62,955 nt of DNA. Origin: Flavobacteriaceae bacterium UBA2765. GTDB lineage: Bacteria > Bacteroidota > Bacteroidia > Flavobacteriales > Flavobacteriaceae. Below are positions 24,607-34,045 of this stretch, one piece after another. A model generated the notes under the pieces. It was not told the DNA's origin, made no database searches, and saw only the letters and a program-made list of their open reading frames with translations. Where the stretch lies: assembly GCA_002352665.1 (NCBI GenBank), contig DEIV01000033.1, positions 1 to 62,955 on the forward strand, written 5' to 3'. Made by a program: the position numbers and the translations under genes. Every line of letters starts with the position of its first letter. Position 1 is the first letter of the stretch.

Positions 24607-25278
24607 CTATCCTTTATTAATAATAATACCACCCATTACCTTTCTAGTACTAACCTTTTCTGGATTACCCTTATAGTAAATACGACCCCCAAAACGAACT
24701 TTAGCTTCTAATTGATTAGACACATTTACTTGGGCATTAGCTCCTGATGCTGCAATAATATCAGTATCCTCAGAAATTAGGTCATAAGCCTCATAAACAC
24801 CTCCGGTAGTAACATCAACATCTTGATTTACAGTATTTCCTGTTAGCTTTATACTTCCTCCTGTTACTGCCTTTACAGACAAATATTTAACCTCAATTGA
24901 CATGCGAATATATGCCCCTTCTTGTGTTTTAACTGTTAAACTTTCTTGTTTAATAGGGTCTTCTGAGAAAATAGCAGCACCTTCATTGGCGTCTAAAATT
25001 TCTAAATCTTGATTATAGTAAACTTTCACCTTTACTTTGTCAGGATTAAAACTTTCAGGAAATTTCAAAGATAACTTTAGTATTCCATTCACATTTTTTA
25101 CAATAACATTATTGGTTTTTACTCCTGAAATTTCTATAGACGCTTTATCTGACTTTTCAATATCTACACTTAATCCGTTAAAAATTTTTAATTCGTTAAA
25201 ATCTCCTAAATTTTGTGTTCTGTCTTGAGCATAAAAAATGGTGCTGCAAAGCATAAATAAGTATAATAAATGTTTCAT
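24607..25278 (-). CDS. Secreted head-GIN domain protein (DUF2807)
   Basis: This 223-residue protein has a signal peptide (about 1-17). The head-GIN beta-helix-like domain starts TQNLGDFNELKIFNGLSVDIEK and shows the repeating short-strand pattern (SVKAVTGGSIKLTG, DVTTGGVYEAYD, AASGANAQVNVS, GGRIYYKGNP). The family is abundant in Bacteroidota and exported. Adhesion or polysaccharide contact has been suggested but is unproven. Confidence 0.88.
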   Translation of the reverse strand: MKHLLYLFMLCSTIFYAQDRTQNLGDFNELKIFNGLSVDIEKSDKASIEISGVKTNNVIVKNVNGILKLSLKFPESFNPDKVKVKVYYNQDLEILDANEGAAIFSEDPIKQESLTVKTQEGAYIRMSIEVKYLSVKAVTGGSIKLTGNTVNQDVDVTTGGVYEAYDLISEDTDIIAASGANAQVNVSNQLEAKVRFGGRIYYKGNPEKVSTRKVMGGIIINKG

Positions 25279-25342
25279 AATTTTTAATTTTAATGCAATT
25301 TACAACTAATGAGCACAAATAACCAAATGATAAGCTTTATTA

Positions 25343-26404
25343 TTACCAGCTACCACTGGAACCACCACCGCTTGAGCTGCCTCCGCCTCCTGAGAAACTA
25401 CTTGAATTAGATGATGATGATGAACTACTATCGGATGATATTGAATGTGAACCTCCTGACGAAAATGTTTTGCTATAATATTTAGCATCAGTATTAAAAA
25501 AAGAGAGTTTAAAATTTTCTTTTCCTTTGATTAATATTTTAAGCAAGGCTAATACTATGGCTAGTCCAAAAAGAATACTAATAAATATTATTATTGTAAA
25601 CTGAATATTATCAATTAAAAAACTGAAACGGCTCGTGTCTATTTCATTAATTAATACCATTCCCGCCATTGGCATAAAAATAAAAGGTAGTATCATCAAC
25701 AAAGATAATGTTGCAGAAATAATCAATAAAATTGATTTTGCAACACCTAATTTACCAATAAATATTCCTCTAAATATTTCAATAAAATTAGTATAAATTT
25801 TGTAAAAAAAATAAACTCCTAAGCTAATAAAAATTGAAGTAAATAGAGTAAAAATTAATTTAATGAACCATGGGGTTTTAGACTCATTCTCTATCTGTTG
25901 CCTAAATTCCTCTCTTGCATCACTAGTATTTATTAACCCAATGACTACATCCGTGGCCTTATCAATTCCTTTATAATAATCTTCATTTTTAAACTCAGGA
26001 ATCATGATGGTTTCGATAATTCTTCTAGCAAAAGCATCTGTTATATAAGGTTCTAAGCCTCCTCCTACTTCAATGCGGACTTTTCTATCTTGTTTGGCGA
26101 ATAAAATTAACAGTCCATTATCTTTTTCTATTTGTCCTAAATTATTTTTATTAAAAACCTCATAAGCAAATGTTTCAATGGGTTCTTCATGTAAATTATC
26201 AATGGTAAGTACAACGATCTGGTTGGTGGATTCTGATTCAAATTTTGTTAATTTATCACGTAAACCTACTAGTTGATCCTTAGAAAATATCTGAGCCTGA
26301 TCAGTTACTATTTCATTTAAAATAGGATAATCCGTTTGTGCAGAAACAATAAAAACTGAGGATAATAAAAATAGAAAACTATATATATATTTACTAATAA
26401 TCAT
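25343..26404 (-). CDS. TPM-domain membrane protein
   Basis: This 353-residue protein has a signal peptide (1-22). The TPM domain lies at about 27-160 (LNEIVTDQAQIFSKDQLVGLRDKL, NGLLILFAKQDRKVRIEVG, GGLEPYITDA). Three hydrophobic segments follow between about 175 and 305. The Ser/Gly-rich tail GGGGSSSGGGSSGSW is typical of the YgcG-like branch. TPM domains are linked to acid-phosphatase-like or membrane-protein assembly roles. Its start overlaps the end of the RNase R gene by 11 bases on the same strand. Confidence 0.87.
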   Translation of the reverse strand: MIISKYIYSFLFLLSSVFIVSAQTDYPILNEIVTDQAQIFSKDQLVGLRDKLTKFESESTNQIVVLTIDNLHEEPIETFAYEVFNKNNLGQIEKDNGLLILFAKQDRKVRIEVGGGLEPYITDAFARRIIETIMIPEFKNEDYYKGIDKATDVVIGLINTSDAREEFRQQIENESKTPWFIKLIFTLFTSIFISLGVYFFYKIYTNFIEIFRGIFIGKLGVAKSILLIISATLSLLMILPFIFMPMAGMVLINEIDTSRFSFLIDNIQFTIIIFISILFGLAIVLALLKILIKGKENFKLSFFNTDAKYYSKTFSSGGSHSISSDSSSSSSSNSSSFSGGGGSSSGGGSSGSW

Positions 26405-28595
26405 TTATTAAATAGAAATCTAAATGTTTACGTTCTAAATCTGTGTTTTTAACTTTAACTGTTACTTCATCTCCTAATTGTAATAAATTTTTAGTGGCTT
26501 GTCCAACTAAGGCATATTGTTTTTCATCATATATATAATAATCATCTTTAATATCTCGTGTTCGGACCATACCTTCGCATTTATTTTCAATGATTTCAAT
26601 ATAAATACCCCATTCAGTAACTCCCGAAATCACACCTTTAAATTCTTGATCTTGATGATCTTGCATATATTTAACTTGCATATACTTTATAGAATCTCTT
26701 TCTGCTTTTGCCGCCATCATTTCACGTTCACTGGCATGTTCGCATTTCTTTTCATATGGTTCGGCTTTAGGAGACTTACCACTATCTAAATAATGCTGTA
26801 ATAATCTGTGTGTCATGACGTCTGGATAACGACGTATTGGCGATGTAAAATGGCTGTAATAATCGAATGCTAATCCATAATGCCCAATATTATCTGTAGT
26901 ATAAACCGCCTTACTCATAGAACGAATAGTTAAGGTTTCAATCATATTTTCTTCAGGTTTACCATGCACGTCATTCAATAATTTATTCAAAGAATCTGAA
27001 GTGGTTTCTTTGGTTTTAGTGTCAATTTTATATCCAAATTTATTGATGATTTGCTGTAATCCAGCTAATTTTTCTGTATCCGGCTCATCATGAACTCTAT
27101 AAATGAAAGTGTTTTTTGTTGGAGATCCATTTTTATTTCTTCCAATAAATTCGGCTACTTTTTTATTGGCTAATAACATAAACTCCTCAATAAGTTTATT
27201 AGCATCTTTAGATTCTTTAAAATATACTCCAACAGGTTCAGATTCTTCGTTCAAATTAAACTTCACTTCAACCCTATCGAAGGTTATTGCACCTTGTTGC
27301 ATCCTTCGTTTTCTTAGTTTTTTAGCTAGCTCATCTAATTTTAAGGTGGCTTCAACTATCTCTTTTTTAACGGTATAACTTTCTCCTATAATAGAAATTT
27401 CTTTTGGAATGATGTCCTTTTTTGTTTCAATTATTTCTTGAGCTTCTTCATAAGCAAACCGTTGGTCTGAATAGGTAACAGTTCTACCGAACCATTGATT
27501 AATAATATGTGCTTTATTGTCCATTTCAAAAACGGCTGAAAAGGTTAATTTTTCCTCATTGGGACGTAAAGAACAAACTCCATTTGATAATACTTCAGGC
27601 AACATGGGTACTACTCTATCCACCAAATATACAGAGGTTGCCCTTTGATAAGCTTCTTCTTCCAAAATTGTATCAGGTTGTACATAATGAGAGACATCAG
27701 CAATATGAATACCTATTTCATAATTTCCGTTTTCTAAGGTTTTAAAAGACAAAGCATCATCAAAATCTTTTGCATCTTTAGGATCTATGGTAAAAGTTGT
27801 TGTTTTACGCATATCTCTACGCTTAGCAATTTCATTCGAAGAAATTTCCGTAGACAGTTTGTCAGCTTCTAGTTCAACTTCTAAAGGAAATTTATATGGT
27901 AAGCCATACTCTAATAAAATGGAATGAATTTCTGTATCATGTTCACCGGGTTTACCTAAAACTGTTTTAATTTTGCCAAACGGATTTTTAGAATTTTCAG
28001 GCCAATCAGTTATAGTGGCTAGTACTTTATCACCATCAATTGCACCATTAATATTTTGTTTAGAAATAAAAATATCGGCATACATTTTATAGTTATCCGG
28101 TATTACAAATCCGAAATTTTTACTCATTTGCAAAACACCAACAAATTCAGTTTTTGCTCTTTTTATTATTTCTATTACCTCACCTTCAAACTTGTCGTTA
28201 TTTCTTCTTCTATAAACATATACCTTTACAGTGTCTCCATCTAATCCTCTATTTAAATTAATGGTAGGTATAAAAGCATCATGCTCTAAACTGTCAGTTA
28301 TGAAATATGCATTTTTATTAGAAGTAACATCTAATATACCTATATGGTAATGCTCATTTTGAATAATTTTATATTTTCCTCTTTCCGTTTCTTCTATTCT
28401 CTTTTTTAGTTTTAACTCTTCTAATTTCTGTAGGATTTGTTGTTTTCCATTAGCATCAGTAATATCAATTTTTGCAGATATTTGCTTATAATTGAGAGAT
28501 TGTTGTGAGTTTTTATTTAAAGTTTTTAAAATTTTAGCCGATAAGTCTTTAATTACATTACCTTTTTTTTTACGTTGATATCTTTTTTTTGACAT
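26394..28595 (-). CDS. rnr: Ribonuclease R
   Basis: This 733-residue 3'-5' exoribonuclease degrades structured RNA. A basic N-terminus (KKRYQRKKKG) and a winged-helix/OB region precede the RNB domain with its metal-binding TFTIDPKDAKDFDDALSF (about 271-288). Later RNB blocks are YRVHDEPDTEKL and YSHFTSPIRRYPDVMTHRLL, and the C-terminal S1 domain contains GVISGVTEWGIYIEI. The length is normal. The TPM gene follows in the same transcript. Confidence 0.95.
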   Translation of the reverse strand: MSKKRYQRKKKGNVIKDLSAKILKTLNKNSQQSLNYKQISAKIDITDANGKQQILQKLEELKLKKRIEETERGKYKIIQNEHYHIGILDVTSNKNAYFITDSLEHDAFIPTINLNRGLDGDTVKVYVYRRRNNDKFEGEVIEIIKRAKTEFVGVLQMSKNFGFVIPDNYKMYADIFISKQNINGAIDGDKVLATITDWPENSKNPFGKIKTVLGKPGEHDTEIHSILLEYGLPYKFPLEVELEADKLSTEISSNEIAKRRDMRKTTTFTIDPKDAKDFDDALSFKTLENGNYEIGIHIADVSHYVQPDTILEEEAYQRATSVYLVDRVVPMLPEVLSNGVCSLRPNEEKLTFSAVFEMDNKAHIINQWFGRTVTYSDQRFAYEEAQEIIETKKDIIPKEISIIGESYTVKKEIVEATLKLDELAKKLRKRRMQQGAITFDRVEVKFNLNEESEPVGVYFKESKDANKLIEEFMLLANKKVAEFIGRNKNGSPTKNTFIYRVHDEPDTEKLAGLQQIINKFGYKIDTKTKETTSDSLNKLLNDVHGKPEENMIETLTIRSMSKAVYTTDNIGHYGLAFDYYSHFTSPIRRYPDVMTHRLLQHYLDSGKSPKAEPYEKKCEHASEREMMAAKAERDSIKYMQVKYMQDHQDQEFKGVISGVTEWGIYIEIIENKCEGMVRTRDIKDDYYIYDEKQYALVGQATKNLLQLGDEVTVKVKNTDLERKHLDFYLINDY

Positions 28596-28620
28596 TATTA
28601 ATTATTACTTATTTTAAAAA

Positions 28621-28663
28621 AACAAAAAAAACCTCGATACTTATATCGAGGTTTTTTTTGTTT
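28621..28663. terminator. Bidirectional-form terminator downstream of the NHL gene
   Basis: CCTCGATA (28632-28639) and TATCGAGG (28644-28651) with an A run on the left and eight T on the right. On the minus strand it ends the NHL transcript before rnr. Confidence 0.88.
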
Positions 28664-28680
28664 TATATTTTAATATTATA

Positions 28681-29985
28681 TTATTCAAGTACTACTTTTT
28701 GTTCAAATGATCCGTTAGATGTTGCTAATTTAAGTACATAAATACCTCTAGGTAATTTAGAAACATTTAATGTTTTATCATTCATATTTACTTTTACCTG
28801 TTTACCTGTTACGTCAAATAAAGTTGTACTTTTTAATTCAAGATTATTTTTTAATTCAATTGTAATTTTATCAGTACTAGGATTTGGATAAATATTTATA
28901 CTAGCGGCTAAAGATAAATCTTCTGTAGCCCTTGAACTAGCAAGTCCAGAAATTTTTCTAATACGGTTATTACCTCTATCTACTACATATAAATCTCCAG
29001 CAGCATTAAAAGCTAAACCGGTAGGATTTGCCAATTGAGCATTTTTAGCTAAATCGCCATCACCAGAAAACCCTGATTCTCCTGTACCGGCAACTGTACT
29101 AATTGATCCGGTTGACATATTAATTTTTCTTACACGGTTATTACCTCTATCAACCACATATAAATCTCCATTATTATCAATAGCTAAACCTAATGGATTT
29201 GCTAATTGTGCTTTAGTAGCCTCAACACCATCACCAATAAATCCTGTTTCACCTGTACCGGCAATAGTTGTAATTATACCAGTTGATAAATTTACTTTTC
29301 TTATACGTTCATTACCACTATCAGAAATAAATAAATTTCCTTTTCCATCTAAAGCTAGACCTGTAGGATTAGCTAATTTTGCGGTAGTAGCTAATGAACC
29401 CTCACCAGAAAAACCAACTTCACCTGTACCGGCAATTGTAGTTACTTTTCCGGTAGAAAAATCAACTTTTTCTACTTTACTATCACTATTTACTGAAATA
29501 TATAAATTACCAACCTTATCAAAAACTACATTAAATGGACCACCTAATGGTGCATTAATATTTGGAAATTCTGTTTCTGATTTTTCACCAACTAAAGTTA
29601 TTGCACTACCTGTGTCTAGGTTTACTTTTCTTATACGTAAATTAGCTAAATCTGCTACATACAAATTATTGTAATTGTCAAATGTTAAACCTGTTGGCGT
29701 TTTTAAATCACTACCTATTTTTTTATCAGCTGTTCCAACAACAGTAGTAATAATACCCGATTCATTATCTACTCTTCTAATACTATTATTATAAGTATCT
29801 GCAATGTAAATATTATCAGATTTATCAAAAGTTAGATTAAAAGGTAAATTTAATTTAGCAGTAGTTGCTAATCCTCCATCACCTGAAAAACCTGAAGATC
29901 CATTTCCGGCAATAGTTGTAATAGTTTGACTTTGTGCAATATATGTGCAAAAAATCAATAATAATAATGTGTAATTTTTTCTCAT
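28681..29985 (-). CDS. Secreted NHL-repeat protein with T9SS sorting domain
   Basis: The 434-residue protein has a signal peptide (1-19). About six NHL/TIAG-type beta-propeller repeats of roughly 55 residues follow, each with a form of TIAGTGE.GFSGDG..AT.A.LANPTGLA.D..GNLY..D.GN.RIRKV. The C-terminal T9SS type A domain (SINIYPNPSTDKITIE, GIYVLKLATSNGSFEQKVVL) covers about 360-434. It should form a secreted or surface propeller with an unknown ligand. The upstream region is long and extremely AT-rich. Confidence 0.9.
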   Translation of the reverse strand: MRKNYTLLLLIFCTYIAQSQTITTIAGNGSSGFSGDGGLATTAKLNLPFNLTFDKSDNIYIADTYNNSIRRVDNESGIITTVVGTADKKIGSDLKTPTGLTFDNYNNLYVADLANLRIRKVNLDTGSAITLVGEKSETEFPNINAPLGGPFNVVFDKVGNLYISVNSDSKVEKVDFSTGKVTTIAGTGEVGFSGEGSLATTAKLANPTGLALDGKGNLFISDSGNERIRKVNLSTGIITTIAGTGETGFIGDGVEATKAQLANPLGLAIDNNGDLYVVDRGNNRVRKINMSTGSISTVAGTGESGFSGDGDLAKNAQLANPTGLAFNAAGDLYVVDRGNNRIRKISGLASSRATEDLSLAASINIYPNPSTDKITIELKNNLELKSTTLFDVTGKQVKVNMNDKTLNVSKLPRGIYVLKLATSNGSFEQKVVLE

Positions 29986-30640
29986 AACATAAGGGATTTA
30001 AGTTTCTTAATTCATAGTTTAGTCCGCTAATTTACAATATTTTGAATAAAGGTAATAAAAATTAATAAAAAAGCTTTACTTAACAGTATTAGGGCTACCA
30101 CCAATTAAATATAAGTTGTTAACATTTATAATTATATAATTTTTTTTATTAAATTTTTTAAAAATAAATTGATTGTTATTATAGCTTGTTAATAGCAGCT
30201 ATAAAAAGTATAATATAAATTTTGATTTTAACTTCTTAAGAATTAGTAAACATTTTATTATTAATATTTTTATATATAACCTATTTGTAAATCAAAAGTA
30301 TAACTTAAGTAGTAAACATATTGTTAATATGATTTATTAACCAATAATTTTCATAATTATATTTATTATTTAGTTAAAAAGTATCTATTTTTATGTTAAT
30401 AATATTATATAAAAAAGTAATAAGTTTTTTAGGAAAATATTTTTTAAAGTTACTATAACCCTTTTTTTGTAAATAAAAATAAATGTTATCAGTTTTAATT
30501 GATAAAACATTAACATTTTATATTTTTATTACATTACTAATTATTAAATGATTATAAATATTAATTAACAATAGTTATTAATTATGTTCATAAACAATTT
30601 TAAGTGTAAATTTGAATATTAAATTCTAAAAACTTATAAA
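29986..30640. other. 655-base extremely AT-rich intergenic region
   Basis: It lies between the divergent NHL and rpiB genes and consists almost only of A/T runs, with frequent TTAATA/TTATTA words. A perfect 8-base-arm hairpin, TTATAGCT-N10-AGCTATAA, is at 30179-30204, and a weaker TTATCA/TGATAA pair is near 30485-30510. No open frame, tRNA or canonical DnaA box (TTATCCACA) was seen. It must hold both promoters. Confidence 0.6.
30607..30614 (+). promoter_or_regulatory. -7 promoter element of rpiB operon
   Basis: TAAATTTG, a TAnnTTTG box 26 bases before the rpiB ATG; no clear -33 element. Confidence 0.35.
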
Positions 30641-31072
30641 ATGAAAATAGCTATTGGTAATGATCATGCTGGAACACATTATAAAAATGTAATTGTAAGA
30701 CTTTTAAAAAAAAGAGGTTATTCTGTTGTTAATTTTGGAACCGATACTTATGAAAGTGTAGATTATCCTGATTTTATTCATCCGGTTGCTCAGGCTGTTG
30801 AAAATAAAGAAGTAGATTTTGGTATTACTATTTGTGGAAGTGGAAATGGTGCTCAAATGGTTGCTAATAAACATCAAAGTATTAGAGCTGCTTTATGTTG
30901 GAATAATGAATTGGTTGCTTTAGCTAGACAACATAATGATGCTAATGTATTAAGTATACCGGCAAGATTTGTTTCTGAACAACAAGCGTTAAACTTTGTA
31001 GATATCTTTTTAAATACTGATTTTGAAGGAGGTAGACATAAAAATAGAGTAGAAAAAATAGCTTGTTCTTAA
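30641..31072 (+). CDS. rpiB: RpiB/LacAB-family sugar-phosphate isomerase
   Basis: This 143-residue protein opens with IAIGNDHAGTHYKN and carries the active-site loop GITICGSGNGAQMVANK (Cys near residue 65) plus the HNDANVLSIPARFV block. RpiB interconverts ribose-5-phosphate and ribulose-5-phosphate in the non-oxidative pentose phosphate pathway. The three genes rpiB, GNAT and NUDIX are packed tightly and probably form one operon. Confidence 0.92.
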   Translation: MKIAIGNDHAGTHYKNVIVRLLKKRGYSVVNFGTDTYESVDYPDFIHPVAQAVENKEVDFGITICGSGNGAQMVANKHQSIRAALCWNNELVALARQHNDANVLSIPARFVSEQQALNFVDIFLNTDFEGGRHKNRVEKIACS

Positions 31073-31079
31073 TTTTACT

Positions 31080-31532
31080 ATGCACTGGATTTTAAAATCA
31101 TTTAATGAACTGAGTTTAGAAGAGTTTCATTCAATATTAAAACTTCGTATTGATGTTTTTGTAGTAGAACAGGAATGTCCTTATCCTGAATTGGATAATA
31201 AAGATCAATTGGCTTATCATTTTTTTTGTAGAAATAAAAATAATCTAATTATAGCCTATACAAGAATTTTTAAACCTAATAATTATTATAAGGAGGCAGC
31301 TTTTGGTAGGGTAGCAGTTCATCAAAACTTTAGAAATGAGGGAATAGGTAAAAAATTGATTGAGAATTCTTTACAAGAAATAGAAAAATTATTTGGTAAT
31401 GTTGTTATTAAAATAGGAGCTCAAACTTATTTAAAAAAATTCTATACATCTTTTGGATTTCAACAAGTTGGAAAAGAATATTTAGAAGATGGTATTCCAC
31501 ATATACACATGATAAAAAATGAAAAACCCTAG
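31080..31532 (+). CDS. ElaA-like GNAT N-acetyltransferase
   Basis: This 150-residue protein shows the ElaA branch features LRIDVFVVEQECPYPELDNKD and the acetyl-CoA binding block GRVAVHQNFRNEGIGKKLIE (R/Q-x-x-G-x-G). The substrate is unknown. It starts 7 bases after rpiB and overlaps the NUDIX gene by 14 bases, so translation is likely coupled. Confidence 0.88.
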   Translation: MHWILKSFNELSLEEFHSILKLRIDVFVVEQECPYPELDNKDQLAYHFFCRNKNNLIIAYTRIFKPNNYYKEAAFGRVAVHQNFRNEGIGKKLIENSLQEIEKLFGNVVIKIGAQTYLKKFYTSFGFQQVGKEYLEDGIPHIHMIKNEKP

Positions 31533-32100
31533 AGTGAAAATTAATACTATTACCAATTTATCTGATGCTTGGAATAGATTAGACAGAGTAAATTTTAATT
31601 ATCAAATAAAAAATGGCACATGGCAAAATCAGGATAGAGAATCATATTTTACAGGAGATGGAGCATGTATTTTATTATATAATATAGCTAAAAACACTGT
31701 TATTTTAATTAAACAATTTAGAATGCCTAGTTATATAGATAGAGATAATGATGGTATGATGATAGAAGTGTGTGCGGGATTGTTAGATAATGATGATCCT
31801 GTAACTTGTATAATAAAAGAAGTTGAAGAAGAAACAGGCTATAAAATAGATACAGTAAAAAAAGTATTAGAAGTATATTCTTCACCTGGAGCTATGACTG
31901 AAAAATTGTATTATTTTATTACTGAATATAATGAGACAATGAAGGTTAGTGATGGAGGAGGTTTAGTATCTGAAACAGAAGAAATTGAAGTTTTAGAATA
32001 TAATTTTGATACCGCATTAAAAATGATCAATAGTGGAGAAATAAAAGATGCAAAAACTATTTTATTATTACAATATATTAGAATCAATAGGATTATGTAA
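31519..32100 (+). CDS. NudK-like NUDIX hydrolase
   Basis: This 193-residue protein has the Nudix-type helix VCAGLLDNDDPVTCIIKEV followed by EEETGY, closest in pattern to E. coli NudK (GDP-mannose pyrophosphatase), with Asp in place of the first Glu of the box. The downstream element SSPGAMTEKLYYFI is also typical. It probably cleaves nucleoside-diphosphate sugars; the substrate was not tested. The ATG lies within the end of the GNAT gene. Confidence 0.87.
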   Translation: MKNPRVKINTITNLSDAWNRLDRVNFNYQIKNGTWQNQDRESYFTGDGACILLYNIAKNTVILIKQFRMPSYIDRDNDGMMIEVCAGLLDNDDPVTCIIKEVEEETGYKIDTVKKVLEVYSSPGAMTEKLYYFITEYNETMKVSDGGGLVSETEEIEVLEYNFDTALKMINSGEIKDAKTILLLQYIRINRIM

Positions 32101-32208
32101 TTTTAGAAATTAAATATATTTAAAATAATAAGATTTTACGCTTCATAAGTCAAGTTCTTTTTTTGTACTTTAGCCTCTCTTATTTTACAAAACATTTTTA
32201 TACTTATT

Positions 32209-33210
32209 ATGGCAGAAGACAAAGAAAAAACAGCAAAATTAAAAGCGTTACAATTAACGCTTGATAAATTAGATAAAACATACGGAAAAGGTTCAGTGAT
32301 GAGGCTTGGTGATGATGTAACAGAAGATATTGAAGCTATTCCTTCAGGATCATTAGGTTTAGATATAGCCTTAGGTGTTGGTGGTTATCCTAGGGGCAGG
32401 GTGATTGAAATTTATGGTCCGGAATCTTCAGGTAAAACAACTTTAACCCTACATGCAATCGCAGAAGCTCAAAAAGCAGGAGGTATTGCTGCATTTATTG
32501 ATGCTGAACATGCTTTTGATCGTTACTATGCTAAAAATTTAGGTATAGATATAGATAATTTAATTATTTCTCAACCTGATCATGGAGAGCAAGCTTTAGA
32601 AATAACTGAAAATTTGATCCGTTCTGGAGCTATTGATATTGTGGTTATAGATTCTGTAGCAGCCTTAACACCTAAAAGTGAAATAGAAGGTGAAATGGGA
32701 GATTCTAAAATGGGATTACATGCTCGGTTAATGTCGCAGGCATTAAGAAAATTAACAGGTACAATTAGTAAAACAAATTGTACAGTTATTTTTATCAATC
32801 AATTGAGAGAGAAAATAGGCGTAATGTTTGGTAATCCAGAAACGACTACAGGTGGTAATGCTCTTAAATTCTATGCATCAGTACGCTTAGATATTAGAAG
32901 AAGAACCCAAATTAAAGATGGCGATAAAGTAATTGGAAACAGCACAAAAGTGAAGGTGGTTAAAAATAAAGTGGCACCTCCATTTCAAATGGCCGAATTT
33001 GATATTATGTATGGTCAAGGAATTTCTAAAGTTGGAGAAATTGTTGACTTAGGTGTTGAATATGGAATTGTTAAGAAAAGTGGTTCTTGGTTTAGTTATG
33101 GAGACACCAAATTAGGTCAAGGACGAGATGCTGTAAAATCTTTAATAAAGGACAATCCGGATTTAGCCGAAGAATTGGAAATTAAAATTACCGAAGCAAT
33201 TAATAACTAA
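32209..33210 (+). CDS. recA: Recombinase RecA
   Basis: This 333-residue protein has Walker A GPESSGKTT, Walker B VVIDSVAALTP, the L2-region block VIFINQLREKIGVMFGNPET and the ALKFYASVRLDIRR signature. It forms filaments on single-stranded DNA for strand exchange and stimulates LexA-type autocleavage where present. The length and both ends are normal. It stands alone between two intergenic gaps; no SOS box was identified. Confidence 0.98.
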   Translation: MAEDKEKTAKLKALQLTLDKLDKTYGKGSVMRLGDDVTEDIEAIPSGSLGLDIALGVGGYPRGRVIEIYGPESSGKTTLTLHAIAEAQKAGGIAAFIDAEHAFDRYYAKNLGIDIDNLIISQPDHGEQALEITENLIRSGAIDIVVIDSVAALTPKSEIEGEMGDSKMGLHARLMSQALRKLTGTISKTNCTVIFINQLREKIGVMFGNPETTTGGNALKFYASVRLDIRRRTQIKDGDKVIGNSTKVKVVKNKVAPPFQMAEFDIMYGQGISKVGEIVDLGVEYGIVKKSGSWFSYGDTKLGQGRDAVKSLIKDNPDLAEELEIKITEAINN

Positions 33211-33236
33211 AAAAGATTTTAGTAGAAATCTGGCTT

Positions 33237-33272
33237 AAAAAAAAGAGGACAAATTTTTGTCCTCTTTTTTAT
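33237..33272. terminator. Bidirectional terminator between recA and hemD
   Basis: GAGGACAAA (33245-33253) and TTTGTCCTC (33256-33264), with eight A before and six T after. It serves the convergent recA and hemD genes. Confidence 0.88.
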
Positions 33273-33274
33273 TT

Positions 33275-34021
33275 TTATCGTTTGTTTACATTTTTAATAT
33301 AATGCTCTAAAGCCATTGTCATTGATGGCGTTTTTTCACTAGGAGCCTTAATATCTATACGTAAACCCTTATTCTCAGCAGCTTTAATTGTAGTATTACC
33401 AAAAACTGCTATTTTGGTATCATTTTGTTCAAAATCAGGAAAATTTTCAAATAAAGATTCTATACCTGACGGACTGAAAAACACCAATACATCATAATAT
33501 ACATTCTTTAAATCAGATAAATCGCTTATTACAGTTCTATAAAGAATGGCTCTTTCCCATTTTAATTCTAATTGTGCTAGAGATTCAGGTACTGCCGTTT
33601 TTAATTTATCAGAACACGGTAATAAAAATATTTCTGTTTTATGCTTTTTTATTAGTTTGATTAAATCATCAAAAGTACGTTGACCAACATAGATTTTACG
33701 CTTTCTATATACTACGTACTTCTGTAAATAATAGGCAACCGCCTCAGACTGACAAAAGTATTTCATATCATCAGGCACAACAAACCTCATTTCTTCGGCC
33801 AATCTAAAATAATTATCAATGGCATTTCTACTGGTAAAAATAACAGCAGTGAAATTAGAAAAATCAATTTTTTGATTTCTAACTTCTCTTGCAGGAACAC
33901 CTTCTACATGTATAAAAGACCTAAAGTCAATTTTTACTTTTTGCTTGTCTGACAAATCAAAATATGGAGATTGTTTTGTACTAGGAGCTGGTTGCGAGAC
34001 TAAAATAGTTTTTATTTTCAT
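33275..34021 (-). CDS. hemD: Uroporphyrinogen-III synthase
   Basis: This 248-residue protein of the HemD fold has the blocks NFTAVIFTSRNAIDNYF, DDMKYFCQSEAVAYYLQKY and YDVLVFFSPSGIESLF. HemD closes and inverts ring D of hydroxymethylbilane in heme and siroheme synthesis. HemD is poorly conserved; the assignment also rests on the neighbouring DUF4271 gene and divergent mannosyltransferase-pyrC genes, an order I know from flavobacteria. Confidence 0.88.
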   Translation of the reverse strand: MKIKTILVSQPAPSTKQSPYFDLSDKQKVKIDFRSFIHVEGVPAREVRNQKIDFSNFTAVIFTSRNAIDNYFRLAEEMRFVVPDDMKYFCQSEAVAYYLQKYVVYRKRKIYVGQRTFDDLIKLIKKHKTEIFLLPCSDKLKTAVPESLAQLELKWERAILYRTVISDLSDLKNVYYDVLVFFSPSGIESLFENFPDFEQNDTKIAVFGNTTIKAAENKGLRIDIKAPSEKTPSMTMALEHYIKNVNKR

Positions 34022-34045
34022 AAATACTTTTTTATTTATATCCCA

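Noticed and set aside
25306..25488. His-rich open frame on the minus strand near the TPM gene start of decay (HHHHL, QAVVVPVVAG)
   Set aside because: It is an alternative frame of the Ser/Gly-repeat tail of the TPM protein; the composition follows from the repeat codons.
30179..30540. Possible replication origin in the AT-rich region
   Set aside because: No DnaA boxes of TTATCCACA type and no dnaA or other origin gene nearby. High AT alone is not enough.
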